Assembly (NCBI GenBank): GCA_036435485.1
Contig: CM071595.1
Location: forward strand, 107,810,580-107,874,579
Origin: Saposhnikovia divaricata
Taxonomy: Eukaryota; Streptophyta; Magnoliopsida; Apiales; Apiaceae
DNA: 64,000 nucleotides
Direction of reading: 5' to 3'
In this document: in pieces, positions 34,295-46,595 of the stretch
How the letters are laid out: each line of letters starts with the position of its first letter
Numbering within the stretch: the stretch's first letter is position 1
The notes under the pieces: generated by a model
Database searches by the model: none
Told to the model about the DNA's origin: nothing
Seen by the model: the letters and a program-made list of their open reading frames with translations, nothing else
Translations under genes and position numbers: made by a program

Positions 34295-35435
34295 TTAGAG
34301 TCATATTGCTCAGGAATAAAAGTGATAATAATATACACATATAGATATATATGTAATGATATAAAATATGAACTCACATCGAGTTCAAGGGTGGTTTATC
34401 GAACGAAGCGTTTATTCTAAGTAGTGATTATAATTTTATAGATTATTACTAATAAACGTTTATGTTTTAGTATAGGGAGAGGAGATTGGTAAGCCAAAGT
34501 TAAGAGTATTTAAAGTCTTCTTGGTTTAATGGAGTTTGAAGAAATATTGTAAGTGGATTGGTGAACAGACACTGATTGTTTCAATTGATTGTGGAGATGA
34601 AATGGTGAAACTGAGATTTATCGATAAAGCCAAGATATACCTTAAGGACCAAGACAGACTGAGAAATTCCGAGATTGACTTAAATGAAAAGGTTATTATG
34701 CTAAAAGTGTTAAGTTTATGTAGCACACGGGATCGGTATGGGAAAGGGAATACTTGATGTATCGGGAAGTGTACGTTAGATAACCTCGTGAGTATACGAG
34801 ATATGTTAGAATATGCAATTTAGAAGTATAGTTTGAAGGGTCCTTAATACCAGAGCAGTGTCAGGTCAAGACGATCAATATTACGAAAGTATATCGATTA
34901 GAAGGTTGTGTTCTATTATGGATCAAGGCAGAGAGTATCGAGCCAAGTCACGACTAAGTAAATGAAGATAATTGGGAATAGCAGACGATAGGTTAAGGCT
35001 ACATGGTGAGTGCCAAATTTAAGAAATTTTGGAGAGTACGCAGTCTAAGATATAAATAGTATTTGAGGAAAACCTTCCATTATTGGGATTTTCAATTGGG
35101 CAGAGGCTATTAACAGTACCTATTTTCAACTAAGAGCCGGTATCTTTTAAAAACTTTCTAGTACCCTTGGGGATGTGTTTCAAAATTTTATTTTATCTAT
35201 CTTAGTCAAAATATTCCTCTAAGATTACTTTTGGAAGATGGTATTGATCATTTTGATTTAAATTTTTCTTTATATTTTTACTACAACTAAGAGGAACAAC
35301 CCTATATGTATACACAAGGACGATCTGTCTGTGTGATTGAAAGTCGGAGGGGACGCTCTCCTTTGTGTGACATACGGGTTCTTCCATTATATTGATTTCT
35401 CAGATATCCTTTTGTTTCAAAGAAAAGTTATTTAA
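34295..35435 (+). other. element D internal remnant, left part
   Basis: The first 200 bases align by eye with E's leader (minus strand from 43114), but E's leader-ORF ATG is ATT here (near 34482), so that ORF is lost. The rest has no ORF with a recognisable product. A 73-codon ORF at 34536-34757 has no recognisable domain. The segment ends at the Mutator-like insertion. Confidence 0.65.
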
Positions 35436-35444
35436 AACTCTTAA
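35436..35444 (+). other. left 9-bp target-site duplication of the Mutator-like element
   Basis: AACTCTTAA, repeated exactly at 48552-48560. A 9-bp duplication is typical of Mutator-like transposons. Confidence 0.9.
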
Positions 35445-35669
35445 GGCTTAATGACCTTTTAGCCCTCAATGTTTTATACGAAATACCTATCAGCCCTCAA
35501 TATTTCAAAACGTTCCTTTTAACCCTCGAAGTATCCATAAAGGTCCTAATAACCCTTAAACCGGTATAAAAAATAAAAAATAAAAAAACGGTATAACTCG
35601 GATGGGCAAAAGAGACATTTCACAAACCGATACCGATATAAGGGTTAAAAGGTATACTTTAGATACTTT
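35445..35669 (+). repeat. left terminal inverted repeat of the MULE (outer part)
   Basis: Starts GGCTTAATGACC and matches the reverse complement of 48270-48551 over its whole length, with scattered differences. The shared interior contains CGGTATAACTCGGATGGGCA. Element E inserted after ACTTT at 35665-35669. The inner end of this TIR continues at 46596-46640 beyond E. Confidence 0.9.
35665..35669 (+). other. left target-site duplication of element E (acttt)
   Basis: ACTTT on both sides of element E (35665-35669 and 46591-46595). Confidence 0.9.
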
Positions 35670-35977
35670 TGTGACGCCCCGGGATCCGGGGTTAAGGATC
35701 CGGGCCGTCAAGGTCCAATTTCCGATCAATATCAATATCTCTGTAATCTTTTTTTTTTTTTAAATAATTAAATAAATAAGCAGTTGACCCCACACTAATA
35801 CACACACACACCAGTCATAAGCTCATAGAACAACAACCACAATATTTAAAAGTTTTAAAGTTAACAGTTATTACAAGCCCAGAATTTACTAAGTACATTG
35901 TTGAACAAAGCTTCTACAGGAAGCACTTCAACAACTAAAGTTTATTACAATTTACACACTTAATTTACATAAGTATA

Positions 35978-36082
35978 CTAAGCCCCTCCGCTTGTCACTA
36001 CCTCGGGGATGGTCGCCAGCACTCGCTCAAAAGGTCGCCTTTCCCTTACCCTCTTGCGGGGTGTGGTACGTAGTATCGGCAT
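35978..36082 (-). CDS. short basic ORF in element E LTR, unknown
   Basis: A 34-codon ORF starting MPILRTTPRKRVRERRP, in the position equivalent to 5185-5388 of chromovirus 1 and a similar ORF in D. A GTAGTG splice-donor-like site follows CCCGAG inside it, so it could be the start of a longer spliced leader product. It is repeated in the other LTR near 43438-43542. Function unknown; it may be fortuitous. Confidence 0.3.
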   Translation of the reverse strand: MPILRTTPRKRVRERRPFERVLATIPEVVTSGGA

Positions 36083-38076
36083 GGGACCTAGCTGCTATAT
36101 ACATAAGTAGCAAGAGTGAGCTATAATAGCTCAGCAAGATCATACTGTAACTAAAATTTAAAATGTGAACAAGTATACATATATGTATATGCATATGTAA
36201 TAGCAGGAAACAATTAAAATCCTTAAGGAAGAGTAAAGCTCTTATTTAATAATACATCATCCACTCACTATTATAAGAAAGAAATCTATATTAATATAAT
36301 ATCAGTTTTTCTTCATCTGCCACCATAATACCATCATCTCATATCATTATTCTGGTTTCAGTATTGAAATCTACAATAATATAATATCAGTTTTTCTTCA
36401 TCTGTAACTATCATTTCATCATCTCATATCATTGTTCTGTTTTCAGTATAGCAATCTGAAAACCATTGTCTACACTTTCTTTTCAAAACATTGGGGATAT
36501 CTGCTGTCGCCTGATACGTTAGGACGATGATCAGTCGCCTAATCGTATCTGCTCTCTTTTTACTACCGGTAGAAGGAATGAAAATCATCCCTGGAGGAAG
36601 GCCACCTGCTAACATCCTCCCTTGGCATCTTCGTGCCGTAATAAAAATAATAAATGCTGGACTGTGTCGCACACAGCCCTGACACAGCCACTTACGCAAG
36701 TCTGTTGCAATCCCCCTCTTTATCACATCATTATTCTCTTTTTAAAATATCATTCCACATTTCCATTTTCTCACTTTCATTTTCACATATCATTCTCTCA
36801 TATCATTTCCATTCTCGCACATTACTTCTATAAAATATATATATATCATAAGGCTTTGATTATGATTCAGACCTCTCTTTCAAATTCAGAAATCAAATAT
36901 ACTTTTATATTCGTAAAATATTCCATCTATTTTAAGAGTAATGCATGTTAATCAAATAATGTTTATTAAACCACTGATACTCAATAAGAACATTTTTAAT
37001 ATAATATTATAACCATATAACCCTCGATAACAACTGATACCATTCTCTCTTATTCTCTTAATCATAAGGCATGTTCAATTCATGCATAATCATCTCTATA
37101 CATATCCATCTCATACTCTCATTCATATTCATATACATCTTATACTCATATCCATATTCATATACATCTTCGTATATCTTTCTTTTCCATATTAATACTC
37201 AAGGAAGACAATTTCTTCACAATATAGTAATAATAGCATCACATATATATTTCACAAAATCAAGTTTCTTTGTGAAGATAAGTAGTTTTACAAATAGGGA
37301 TAGAAGAAATCTTGGCTCGGTTTCGATATCCTGACGGTATGGCTCGTCCCTCTTCCGGAGTTTCTATAAACACAAAAGGACCGTCGTTAGAACCACATCT
37401 CTTACTCACTACACTCTTGTATAACATTACCTTTTGAAACTTTAATATATGTTTAAAGTATTCTTATTACCCCAAAGGTTCAAGAACTTAACCGTTTATA
37501 ACCTAAGTTGAAGTTTCAGGGTTTTTCACCATTTCCCTTAACGACCACACTCGACTGTAGAATTTCTTATAATTTTTAAATTTCGAATTTTAATGTAAGG
37601 TCAACTGGAAATAGTTCTTTGACCACACTACTATCATATCCCAAAATTTCGTGACTTTTAACAATGTTAAGGTATGGTAATTGTAACCTCAAGTTTGATA
37701 CATTTACGGTTTCTCGGTTTCTGAACCGCTTTCACTAAAACTGACTTTTCTCCTAAACCGTTCATCAGATTTTAACGCACCTTATATCAAAACGATCTAT
37801 GAACTAAGCTCTATCATTTCATGGTCAATTGGTAACCTAGGCAGTGAGGTACCGTATGAATACAGGGGTCACAAAACAGGGCAGTTTTCGTTCTAACGAA
37901 AATCGGACATTATAACTGCTGTAATTTCATACTTTCCAAAATCAAACTCCTCCAAATCAATCATCAAACACCATAATCATCACCTACACCATGTGGTCTT
38001 CATTACCAGCCATGGTTACAATCCCAAACTCCTTCCAAAATCAACTTTAATCACTTACAAACACTTATAACATCAT

Positions 38077-38946
38077 AATCTAAATCTTTACACCACTTAA
38101 TCACTTAAACCAACAATATTCATCATAATATAAAAAGGGGCAAGAGTGTTTATACCTTCTTGAAGCTTTACAACACTTAACAAGCCTTGGGCACACCTTT
38201 AACAACCTTAGTATAGCTTGGATTAACTAAAGGAACCATTAAAACAAAGATTAAAACTTGAAAAACACTATTCACCACTATTCATCTTCAACTTCTATGA
38301 TTTTATTACCTTGCTAAATGATGGTGGATGGCTATGAAACTTTGTGCTAGTCTTGATCTATCCTCCAAGATGCTCCATGATTTTTCTCTTGGTTTAATCT
38401 TGAAGAGAATTAGGGTTTTGGATTTTATTTTCTTGTTTTTTTTTCTTTTGGCCGAAAGTTGCTAAACAAGAAGGGGAGAGAGTTTTGCTTGGTTTGATCT
38501 CGTCTAATCTTAATCTAAATCTTTACACCACTTAATCACTTAAACCAACAATATTCATTATAATATAAAAAGGGGCAAGAGTGTTTATACCTTCTTGAAG
38601 CTTTACAACACTTAACAAGCCTTGAGCACACCTTTAACAACCTTAGTATAGCTTGGATTAACTAAAGGAACCATTAAAACAAAGATTAAAACTTGAAAAA
38701 CACTATTCACCACTATTCATCTTCAACTTCTATGATTTTATTACCTTGCTAAATGATGGTGGATGGCTATGAAACTTTGTGCTAGTCTTGATCTATCCTC
38801 CAAGATGCTCCATGATTTTTCTCTTGGTTTAATCTTGAAGAGAATTAGGGTTTTGGATTTTATTTTCTTGTTTTTTTTTCTTTTGGCCGAAAGTTGCTAA
38901 ACAAGAAGGGGAGAGAGTTTTGCTTGGTTTGATCTCATCTAATCTT
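38077..38946. repeat. 435-bp tandem duplication inside one LTR of element E
   Basis: 38077-38511 is repeated at 38512-38946 with very few differences, whereas the other LTR (45536 onward) has a single copy. The ends share the short motif TAATCTAA, which suggests slippage or unequal exchange after insertion. Confidence 0.92.
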
Positions 38947-39569
38947 AATCTAACTTAATTTAGAGTGTATTGGAAGCTTGGTAAAAAAATCTAGGTGTTA
39001 AAAGACTAATCTACCCTTAATTTGGTTTAGTGGAAGATGACATCATTAACATGATTTCATAATTCTCTTTTTTCTTGATTTCTTTTCTAATTATAATGCT
39101 AGTACTCTTGGTAATTATAATGGGGTATGTATCCTTGTTATTTTATAAATCTTGGTTGCTTAATCTCCATATTCGTCTAATTGTGGTTCGTTTCGAATGT
39201 ACCTCATTATCTCAGTGGTTTTGAAATCATTTAACAATCCAAATTCCATTGGTATTCTCTTAACTTAATAATCCCCTGGCTCAAATCTAAATTCACTAAT
39301 CCCTCAATATATAATTCTTATAATGTTTCCATGCTCCTTAATGTCCAATAGAAGCTTATTCGAAATCAAAATCCTCAAAATCAAAATTCAGGAATTTCTA
39401 AAATCCATCGTTATTTCGAGTCACTTATTTTCAATGTACAACACTAATAAAGTTTTTGTTTACTCATTTTCCATCCCTAGTATAGAGTACCTACACACCA
39501 TTTCCCTGGATTCCTCAAGATCACTATTCATTTGGGCACTGTAGCCTTTCTAAAGTTAGGGTTATTACA

Positions 39570-39585
39570 GTCTTCCCCCCTTAAA
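39570..39585 (-). other. polypurine tract of element E
   Basis: On the minus strand, TTTTAAGGGGGGAAGAC ends directly at the LTR start. It is preceded by GATTCCGGGACGGAATCC, which also lies before the tract in chromovirus 1 and D. Confidence 0.85.
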
Positions 39586-39752
39586 AGGATTCCGTCCCGG
39601 AATCATGTTGGAAATGTCCATAAGTATCTTTCTCATTCACACCTTCTAACTTCCACACTATTTCCTTTATCCTTTTTCCTTCTATAATATATCTATCTTG
39701 TTTGCGCAGAAATATACTAACATAACTTCCTTGTCATTCATCAACATGCCAT

Positions 39753-39899
39753 TTAGTTTATCAATAGCAGTCCTTTTACTGTCTTTTCCTCACAAATCTC
39801 CTCCTGTTTCAAGTCATTCCAGGTTATCTCGTCTCTCCTTCCTCTTTTGACGAAGATATCCGCCACTACATTGACCTTTTCTGAATGGTAGTGTATCTC
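39753..39899 (-). pseudogene. pol: RNase H tail remnant in element E
   Basis: 48 codons beginning EIHYHSEKVNVVAD, homologous to the end of chromovirus RNase H (EIHYHPGKANVVAD in chromovirus 1). The reverse transcriptase, most of RNase H, integrase and chromodomain are absent. Element D keeps the same tail at 49279-49350 with homologous flanks, so the deletion predates both insertions. It no longer encodes a working domain. Confidence 0.82.
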
Positions 39900-40218
39900 A
39901 CTTATGGTTTGACCATCTTCTGATCTCTATCATGACATAAATATTAATTCCTCAATATTCCCATAGTTCCTCTCTGTAAAATTTTCCAGAAAATAAGCTC
40001 TAATAATATTCTTTAAAACAATTGTAAGAAAATACTACCTATAACATATATTTCCTGTTCGTCTCAACGAGCTTGTGTTTTCCCAAAACACTCCTACTTT
40101 TCTTTTCATAACGTTTCCTAGCCCTTAGCAGATACTGATTTTCCTTATCTATATTATTAACTTATTTATTCCATTAATTGATTAAGTCGATCCTTAGCCA
40201 AAGATTTACACACCAAAT

Positions 40219-41511
40219 TTAAATCAAAAAGCAAGTACCTGTATCCGCATCTGGTTTTGTCAACGCTTCCCCTAAGGTCATGTTGTACACTCTAGCAGTA
40301 GGCCTATTTGAAGCAGCCCCACTCTGTCCTGACGCGTATGACCCACCTGAACGGCAATCTCTAGCAATGTGTCCTAGTTTCCCACACTGGTAACACTTAA
40401 CATCTCTTTTAGGGTTTGCATCAGTTGATGGGCACTGGTTAAGGTAGTGTCCTTTTTGTCCACACTTAAAACAAGTTACTCCCAGCACTCTACAGACTCC
40501 TATATGCTTCTTACCACACGTCTCACAATCTGGTAATGGTGGTCGTGATTGATTGGACTGAAATGTTCCCGAAGATTTTCCACCCTGACTCACCGTCTCA
40601 CTAGTAGTCTTGTTACCCCCCGACTTTCCCACAAATTGAGATTTTTGTCCTTTACCTCCTTTGTTAAAGTAGCTTCCCTCACTTGAACCTCCTTTTGGGC
40701 CCTCAAATCTTCTTTTCTTATTCTCTCGACCTATTTGAGCCTGCTCACTCTCGGCCTCTATAATTGAGGCCTTTTGAACCACTGCAGCATAATCAGTTAA
40801 CTCAAATAGGGCCACTCTCGTTCGTAACCAGGGTTTCAACCCTTGTTGAAACCTTTTTGCACGTTGTTCTTCAGTACGCACAAACTCGGGAACAAACCTC
40901 GACAGTTCTGTAAATTTATTTTCATACTCTGCCACTGTTAGGTTATCCTGTTTTAACTCCAGAAACTTTAATTCCATTTGGTTTTCTAAATACCTAGGAG
41001 AATACTTTTCTAGGAACACCCTAGTGAAACGCTCCCAGGTTATCACTCCCGCTTCCTCTAGGTTCTTCCTAGCTTCCCACCAGTAATTTGCCTCTCCCTT
41101 TAGGAGATAGGCTGCAAAAACTGTTTTCTGATCTTCCTCTATCCTCAGTATTTCGAAAGCTTTCTCCATTTCTTTTAGCCATGCCCTGGCTACTACTGGG
41201 TTAGTGGTTCCCTCGAATTCTGGGGGCTTTAATGACTTAAAGGCACGAAAGGAACTAGCTGCCTAATTGGGGAGAACAGGTGGTGGTTGAGGATTCTGTG
41301 GATTTGTTAAATTCTGCCTTAATAAGTCCATGAATTGGGCAAAGGGATCACCTCCCGGATTCCTTTGTTGGCCAGTTGATTCCTCTTCTCCTTCTTCATG
41401 ATTTTCTTCATTATGAGCATTTTCGTTCAGTCTAGTACCTTCGATATTTCGACTTCTTTCGTCTCTCTCATTTTCCCTTGCATTCGCTCTACTGTCACGT
41501 CTAGGCGGCAT
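40219..41511 (-). pseudogene. gag: element E gag (one in-frame stop)
   Basis: Capsid/nucleocapsid gene of a chromovirus, 430 codons from MPPRRDSR, the usual start of plant chromovirus gag (an ATG four codons upstream at 41523 is also in frame). An acidic, asparagine-rich leader is followed by the retrotransposon gag domain (PPEFEGTTNPVVARAWL, FAAYLLKGEANYWW, FLEKYSPRYLENQMELKFLEL, FQQGLKPWLRTRV). A CETCGKKHIGVC motif precedes two CCHC knuckles, CFKCGQKGHYLNQC and CYQCGKLGHIARDC. A TAG at 41260-41262 is the only break. It stops soon after the knuckles (GTCFLI) with no protease motif. In an undamaged sibling this gag could package D- and E-type RNA. Confidence 0.9.
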
Positions 41512-42046
41512 AGTTCTGTACATAACAATAGTCCTTATTAATTACCCGAATTTGGGTTACTATATACATCATTTCTATATACACAATTATATCATTAATT
41601 AGCTCATTTGCACATCACAATATCTTTATCACGCGATTTACATCTAGTTATACCATAACTTTAGTAGGTAGTTGTATCGCCCTTAACACGATAGCCTTTT
41701 CATTAAGTCAATCACCTTTTATACATCAATATTTCTGAGTCTCAACATTTATTATATTATATAAAAAAAAATGCAGCAAAAATTTAGATAGAAATGCACA
41801 AACTTCATTAATGTACATAAATATTTTACAATTTGGGTACAACATCTTTTACTGCTAATAATATACATCATCTAATACAAGGTTCGAAACCCAAAACATA
41901 GCCGTACATACTAATCCGATATCACCAAAAGTATTACTAACTGTCCCCTAATCAGACTGGGATTAAAACAGTGGACAACTAAACTAATCCCCAAAATGAC
42001 ATCAACAAGATGACTAGTCTGATTAGTGACGAACTACTATCCCGGC

Positions 42047-42934
42047 TCACACCCCTGCCCTGACAACATCCCGTATCTGGACTACCATGGTAGTAACCGT
42101 ATCAACTATCTGGGCCCTCCATGCCGGGTCTCCTCTATCACCCAACAACCTCCTAATATCTCCTAATGCTCGTAGCTCAATACTGATCATCCCCAGAGAC
42201 ATCCCATCCGGGATAACCCCTCCTCTCCCTCTCTCTAACCTCTGTAGAAGGGTGTCTATAGTCCTGCGGGACTCCTCCAACTGTCCCTGAAGGGCAAAGT
42301 ACTCGGTCAATAAGGTAGCTGAAAGTGAGTCACCCGCCGGTAAGGGTGCCTCCTGAGGGGGTACAGCTAGGGGAGGTGCATCCACAGGTGGAGGTGGTGG
42401 ATGTGCAAAGGGTGGGGATGGAGGAACCGACTCTGTCTCAGCATCCTCTGAAGGATCCTCCTCCTCCTCAAAAAAACCAAAATGCCCTGGAGGGGTAAAC
42501 TGCTCAAAAGGATCATCTATAGGGTCAGGACTAGGTAGAGGGGATGGAACTGGTGACGGCACTGGGATGGGTCGGACAGGAGTGGGAACCATCTGAATAT
42601 CCCTCCACTCAATCGGCTCCTCAGGTATAACTGACAACCTAAGCCTCTTACGCAGTGGCCTCTCCTCCTCAGGGATCTCCGATCTCACTCTGGAAGGACC
42701 TGCCTCGTCAGATCCTGTAGAAGGTCCACCCATATATGGCACTAGGGCCACAGCATCTCTCCGTCTCTGCTCCTCTGCCTCCTCTCTCTCTAATCGCTCT
42801 CTAGCCGCCGCCCGGCGTCTCTCCCTGAGGTCCTCAACTGCATACTCGGGGACCTCTACCCCGGCCAGCTGAAGATCTAATAGCTCATGCTCTGACATCC
42901 CTAGCCACTGGGGGTCCTGACTCGGCTCACCCAT
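42047..42934 (-). CDS. extra leader ORF upstream of gag in element E
   Basis: An uninterrupted 295-codon ORF between the primer site and gag, starting MGEPSQDPQW after a CTATAGGGAGCGGAG leader that resembles a splice acceptor. Residues 40-65 are a charged helix rich in Arg and Glu. Residues 110-200 are rich in proline, serine and acidic residues (PIPVPSPVPSPLPSPDP). The C-terminal part from about 205 is helix-like with a possible coiled coil (QGQLEESRRTIDTLLQRLE). It has no zinc knuckle or enzyme motif. Extra ORFs before gag are known in some plant gypsy elements, but I cannot assign this one to a described family. It is the only long intact ORF of the nest. In element D the start codon is ATT, so it is lost there. 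Confidence 0.7.
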   Translation of the reverse strand: MGEPSQDPQWLGMSEHELLDLQLAGVEVPEYAVEDLRERRRAAARERLEREEAEEQRRRDAVALVPYMGGPSTGSDEAGPSRVRSEIPEEERPLRKRLRLSVIPEEPIEWRDIQMVPTPVRPIPVPSPVPSPLPSPDPIDDPFEQFTPPGHFGFFEEEEDPSEDAETESVPPSPPFAHPPPPPVDAPPLAVPPQEAPLPAGDSLSATLLTEYFALQGQLEESRRTIDTLLQRLERGRGGVIPDGMSLGMISIELRALGDIRRLLGDRGDPAWRAQIVDTVTTMVVQIRDVVRAGV

Positions 42935-43114
42935 CTCCGCTCCCTATAATAAAACATAAAATTCTATTAGTAACAGTCTAATAAATTATAATATATGCTT
43001 AAAGTAAATACTACCTGCGATATACCACCCCTGAACTTGATGGAAGTTCACAATTTATATTATAACTGATACATTTATTATTATCACTTTTGTTCTTGAG
43101 CATTATGACTCTTA

Positions 43115-43126
43115 GCTCTGATACCA
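43115..43126 (-). other. primer-binding site of element E
   Basis: The plus strand GCTCTGATACCA is TGGTATCAGAGC on the minus strand, two bases after the LTR: the initiator-Met tRNA complement. Confidence 0.93.
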
Positions 43127-43128
43127 TC

Positions 43129-46100
43129 TGTGACGCCCCGGGATCCGGGGTCAAGGATCCGGGCCGTCAAGGTCCAATTTCCGATCAATATCAATATCTC
43201 TGTAATCTTTTTTTTTTAAATAATTAAATAAATAAGCAGTTGACCCCACACTAATACACACACACACCAGTCATAAGCTCATAGAACAACAACCACAATA
43301 TTTAAAAGTTTTAAAGTTAACAGTTATTACAAGCCCAGAATTTACTAAGTACATTGTTGAACAAAGCTTCTACAGGAAGCACTTCAACAACTAAAGTTTA
43401 TTACAATTTACACACTTAATTTACATAAGTATACTAAGCCCCTCCGCTTGTCACTACCTCGGGGATGGTCGCCAGCACTCGCTCAAAAGGTCGCCTTTCC
43501 CTTACCCTCTTGCGGGGTGTGGTACGTAGTATCGGCATGGGACCTAGCTGCTATATACATAAGTAGCAAGAGTGAGCTATAATAGCTCAGCAAGATCATA
43601 CTGTAACTAAAATTTAAAATGTGAACAAGTATACATATATGTATATGCATATGTAATAGCAGGAAACAATTAAAATCCTTAAGGAAGAGTAAAGCTCTTA
43701 TTTAATAATACATCATCCACTCACTATTATAAGAAAGAAATCTATATTAATATAATATCAGTTTTTCTTCATCTGCCACCATAATACCATCATCTCATAT
43801 CATTATTCTGGTTTCAGTATTGAAATCTACAATAATATAATATCAGTTTTTCTTCATCTGTAACTATCATTTCATCATCTCATATCATTGTTCTGTTTTC
43901 AGTATAGCAATCTGAAAACCATTGTCTACACTTTCTTTTCAAAACATTGGGGATATCTGCTGTCGCCTGATACGTTAGGACGATGATCAGTCGCCTAATC
44001 GTATCTGCTCTCTTTTTACTACCGGTAGAAGGAATGAAAATCATCCCTGGAGGAAGGCCACCTGCTAACATCCTCCCTTGGCATTTTCGTGCCGTAATAA
44101 AAATAATAAATGCTGGACTGTGTCGCACACAGCCCTGACACAGCCACTTACGCAAGTCTGTTGCAATCCCCCTCTTTATCACATCATTATTCTCTTTTTA
44201 AAATATCATTCCACATTTCCATTTTCTCACTTTCATTTTCACATATCATTCTCTCATATCATTTCCATTCTCGCACATTACTTCTATAAAATATATATAT
44301 ATCATAAGGCTTTGATTATGATTCAGACCTCTCTTTCAAATTCAGAAATCAAATATACTTTTATATTCGTAAAATATTCCATCTATTTTAAGAGTAATGC
44401 ATGTTAATCAAATAATGTTTATTAAACCACTGATACTCAATAAGAACATTTTTAATATAATATTATAACCATATAACCCTCGATAACAACTGATACCATT
44501 CTCTCTTATTCTCTTAATCATAAGGCATGTTCAATTCATGCATAATCATCTCTATACATATCCATCTCATACTCTCATTCATATTCATATACATCTTATA
44601 CTCATATCCATATTCATATACATCTTCGTATATCTTTCTTTTCCATATTAATACTCAAGGAAGACAATTTCTTCACAATATAGTAATAATAGCATCACAT
44701 ATATATTTCACAAAATCAAGTTTCTTTGTGAAGATAAGTAGTTTTACAAATAGGGATAGAAGAAATCTTGCCTTGGTTTCGATATCCTGACGGTATGGCT
44801 CGTCCCTCTTCCGGAGTTTCTATAAACACAAAAGGACCGTCGTTAGAACCACATCTCTTACTCACTACACTCTTGTATAACATTACCTTTTGAAACTTTA
44901 ATATATGTTTAAAGTATTCTTATTACCCCAAAGGTTCAAGAACTTAACCGTTTATCACCTAAGTTGAAGTTTCAGGGTTTTTCACCATTTCCCTTAACGA
45001 CCACACTCGACTGTAGAATTTCTTATAATTTTTAAATTTCGAATTTTAATGTAAGGTCAACTGGAAATAGTTCTTTGACCACACTACTATCATATCCCAA
45101 AATTTCGTGACTTTTAACAATGTTAAGGTATGGTAATTGTAATCTCAAGTTTGATACATTTACGGTTTCTCGGTTTCTGAACCGCTTTCACTAAAACTGA
45201 CTTTTCTCCTAAACCGTTCATCAGATTTTAACGCACCTTATATCAAAACGATCTATGAACTAAGCTCTATCATTTCATGGTCAATTGGTAACCTAGGCAG
45301 TGAGGTACCATATGAATACAGGGGTCACAAAACAGGGCAGTTTTCGTTCTAACGAAAATCGGACATTATAACTGCTGTAATTTCATACTTTCCAAAATCA
45401 AACTCCTCCAAATCAATCATCAAACACCATAATCATCACCTACACCATGTGGTCTTCATTACCAGCCATGGTTACAATCCCAAACTCCTTCCAAAATCAA
45501 CTTTAATCACTTACAAACACTTATAACATCATAATCTAAATCTTTACACCACTTAATCACTTAAACCAACAATATTCATCATAATATAAAAAGGGGCAAG
45601 AGTGTTTATACCTTCTTGAAGCTTTACAACACTTAACAAGCCTTGGGCACACCTTTAACAACCTTAGTATAGCTTGGATTAACTAAAGGAACCATTAAAA
45701 CAAAGATTAAAACTTGAAAAACACTATTCACCACTATTCATCTTCAACTTCTATGATTTTATTACCTTGCTAAATGATGGTGGATGGCTATGAAACTTTG
45801 TGCTAGTCTTGATCTATCCTCCAAGATGCTCCATGATTTTTCTCTTGGTTTAATCTTGAAGAGAATTAGGGTTTTGGATTTTATTTTCTTGTTTTTTTTT
45901 CTTTTGGCCGAAAGTTGCTAAACAAGAAGGGGAGAGAGTTTTGCTTGGTTTGATCTCATCTAATCTTAATCTAACTTAATTTAGAGTGTATTGGAAGCTT
46001 GGTAAAAAAATCTAGGTGTTAAAAGACTAATCTACCCTTAATTTGGTTTAGTGGAAGATGACATCATTAACATGATTTCAGAATTCTCTTTTTTCTTGAT

Positions 46101-46590
46101 TTCTTTTCTAATTATAATGCTAGTACTCTTGGTAATTATAATGGGGTATGTATCCTTGTTATTTTATAAATCTTGGTTGCTTAATCTCCATATTCGTCTA
46201 ATTGTGGTTCGTTTCGAATGTACCTCATTATCTCAGTGGTTTTGAAATCATTTAACAATCCAAATTCCATTGGTATTCTCTTAACTTAATAATCCCCTGG
46301 CTCAAATCTAAATTCACTAATCCCTCAATATATAATTCTTATAATGTTTCCATGCTCCTTAATGTCCAATAGAAGCTTATTCGAAATCAAAATCCTCAAA
46401 ATCAAAATTCAGGAATTTCTAAAATCCATCGTTATTTCGAGTCACTTATTTTCAATGTACAACACTAATAAAGTTTTTGTTTACTCATTTTCCATCCCCA
46501 GTATAGAGTACCTACACACCATTTCCCTGGATTCCTCAAGATCACTATTCATTTGGGCACTGTAGCCTTTCTAAAGTTAGGGTTATTACA
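43129..46590 (-). repeat. LTR of element E at its 5' end (right copy, 3462 bp)
   Basis: Same ends as the left copy (TGTGACGCC to GGTTATTACA) without the 435-bp duplication. The ACTTT duplication follows at 46591-46595. Confidence 0.95.
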
Positions 46591-46595
46591 ACTTT

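Larger units (their letters stand above)
35670..39569 (-). repeat. LTR of element E at its 3' end (left copy, 3900 bp)
   Basis: Bounded by TGTGACGCCCC on the left and GGTTATTACA on the right. It is longer than the other LTR because of a 435-bp tandem duplication at 38077-38946. It contains a 34-codon basic ORF on the minus strand (36082-35978). The longer ORFs in it are present in both LTR copies and have no recognisable product. Confidence 0.95.
35670..46590 (-). mobile_element. gag-only chromovirus derivative E, minus strand
   Basis: The innermost element, in reverse orientation in the MULE inverted repeat. The LTRs are 3900 and 3462 bp and nearly identical apart from one internal tandem duplication. 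The primer site is at 43115-43126 and the polypurine tract at 39570-39585. Internally (3.56 kb) it has an intact leader ORF of 295 codons and a gag with one stop. Pol is reduced to an RNase H tail; protease, RT and integrase are missing. By eye the two LTRs differ at only about ten positions outside the duplication, so this is the youngest insertion in the window. It can be mobile only with pol supplied by another element. Confidence 0.93.

Noticed and set aside
36424..37334. ORFs of 87-109 codons in the E LTRs, repeated at 43880-44790
   Set aside because: They are identical in both copies only because the LTRs are nearly identical. Composition is low-complexity and no family was recognised.
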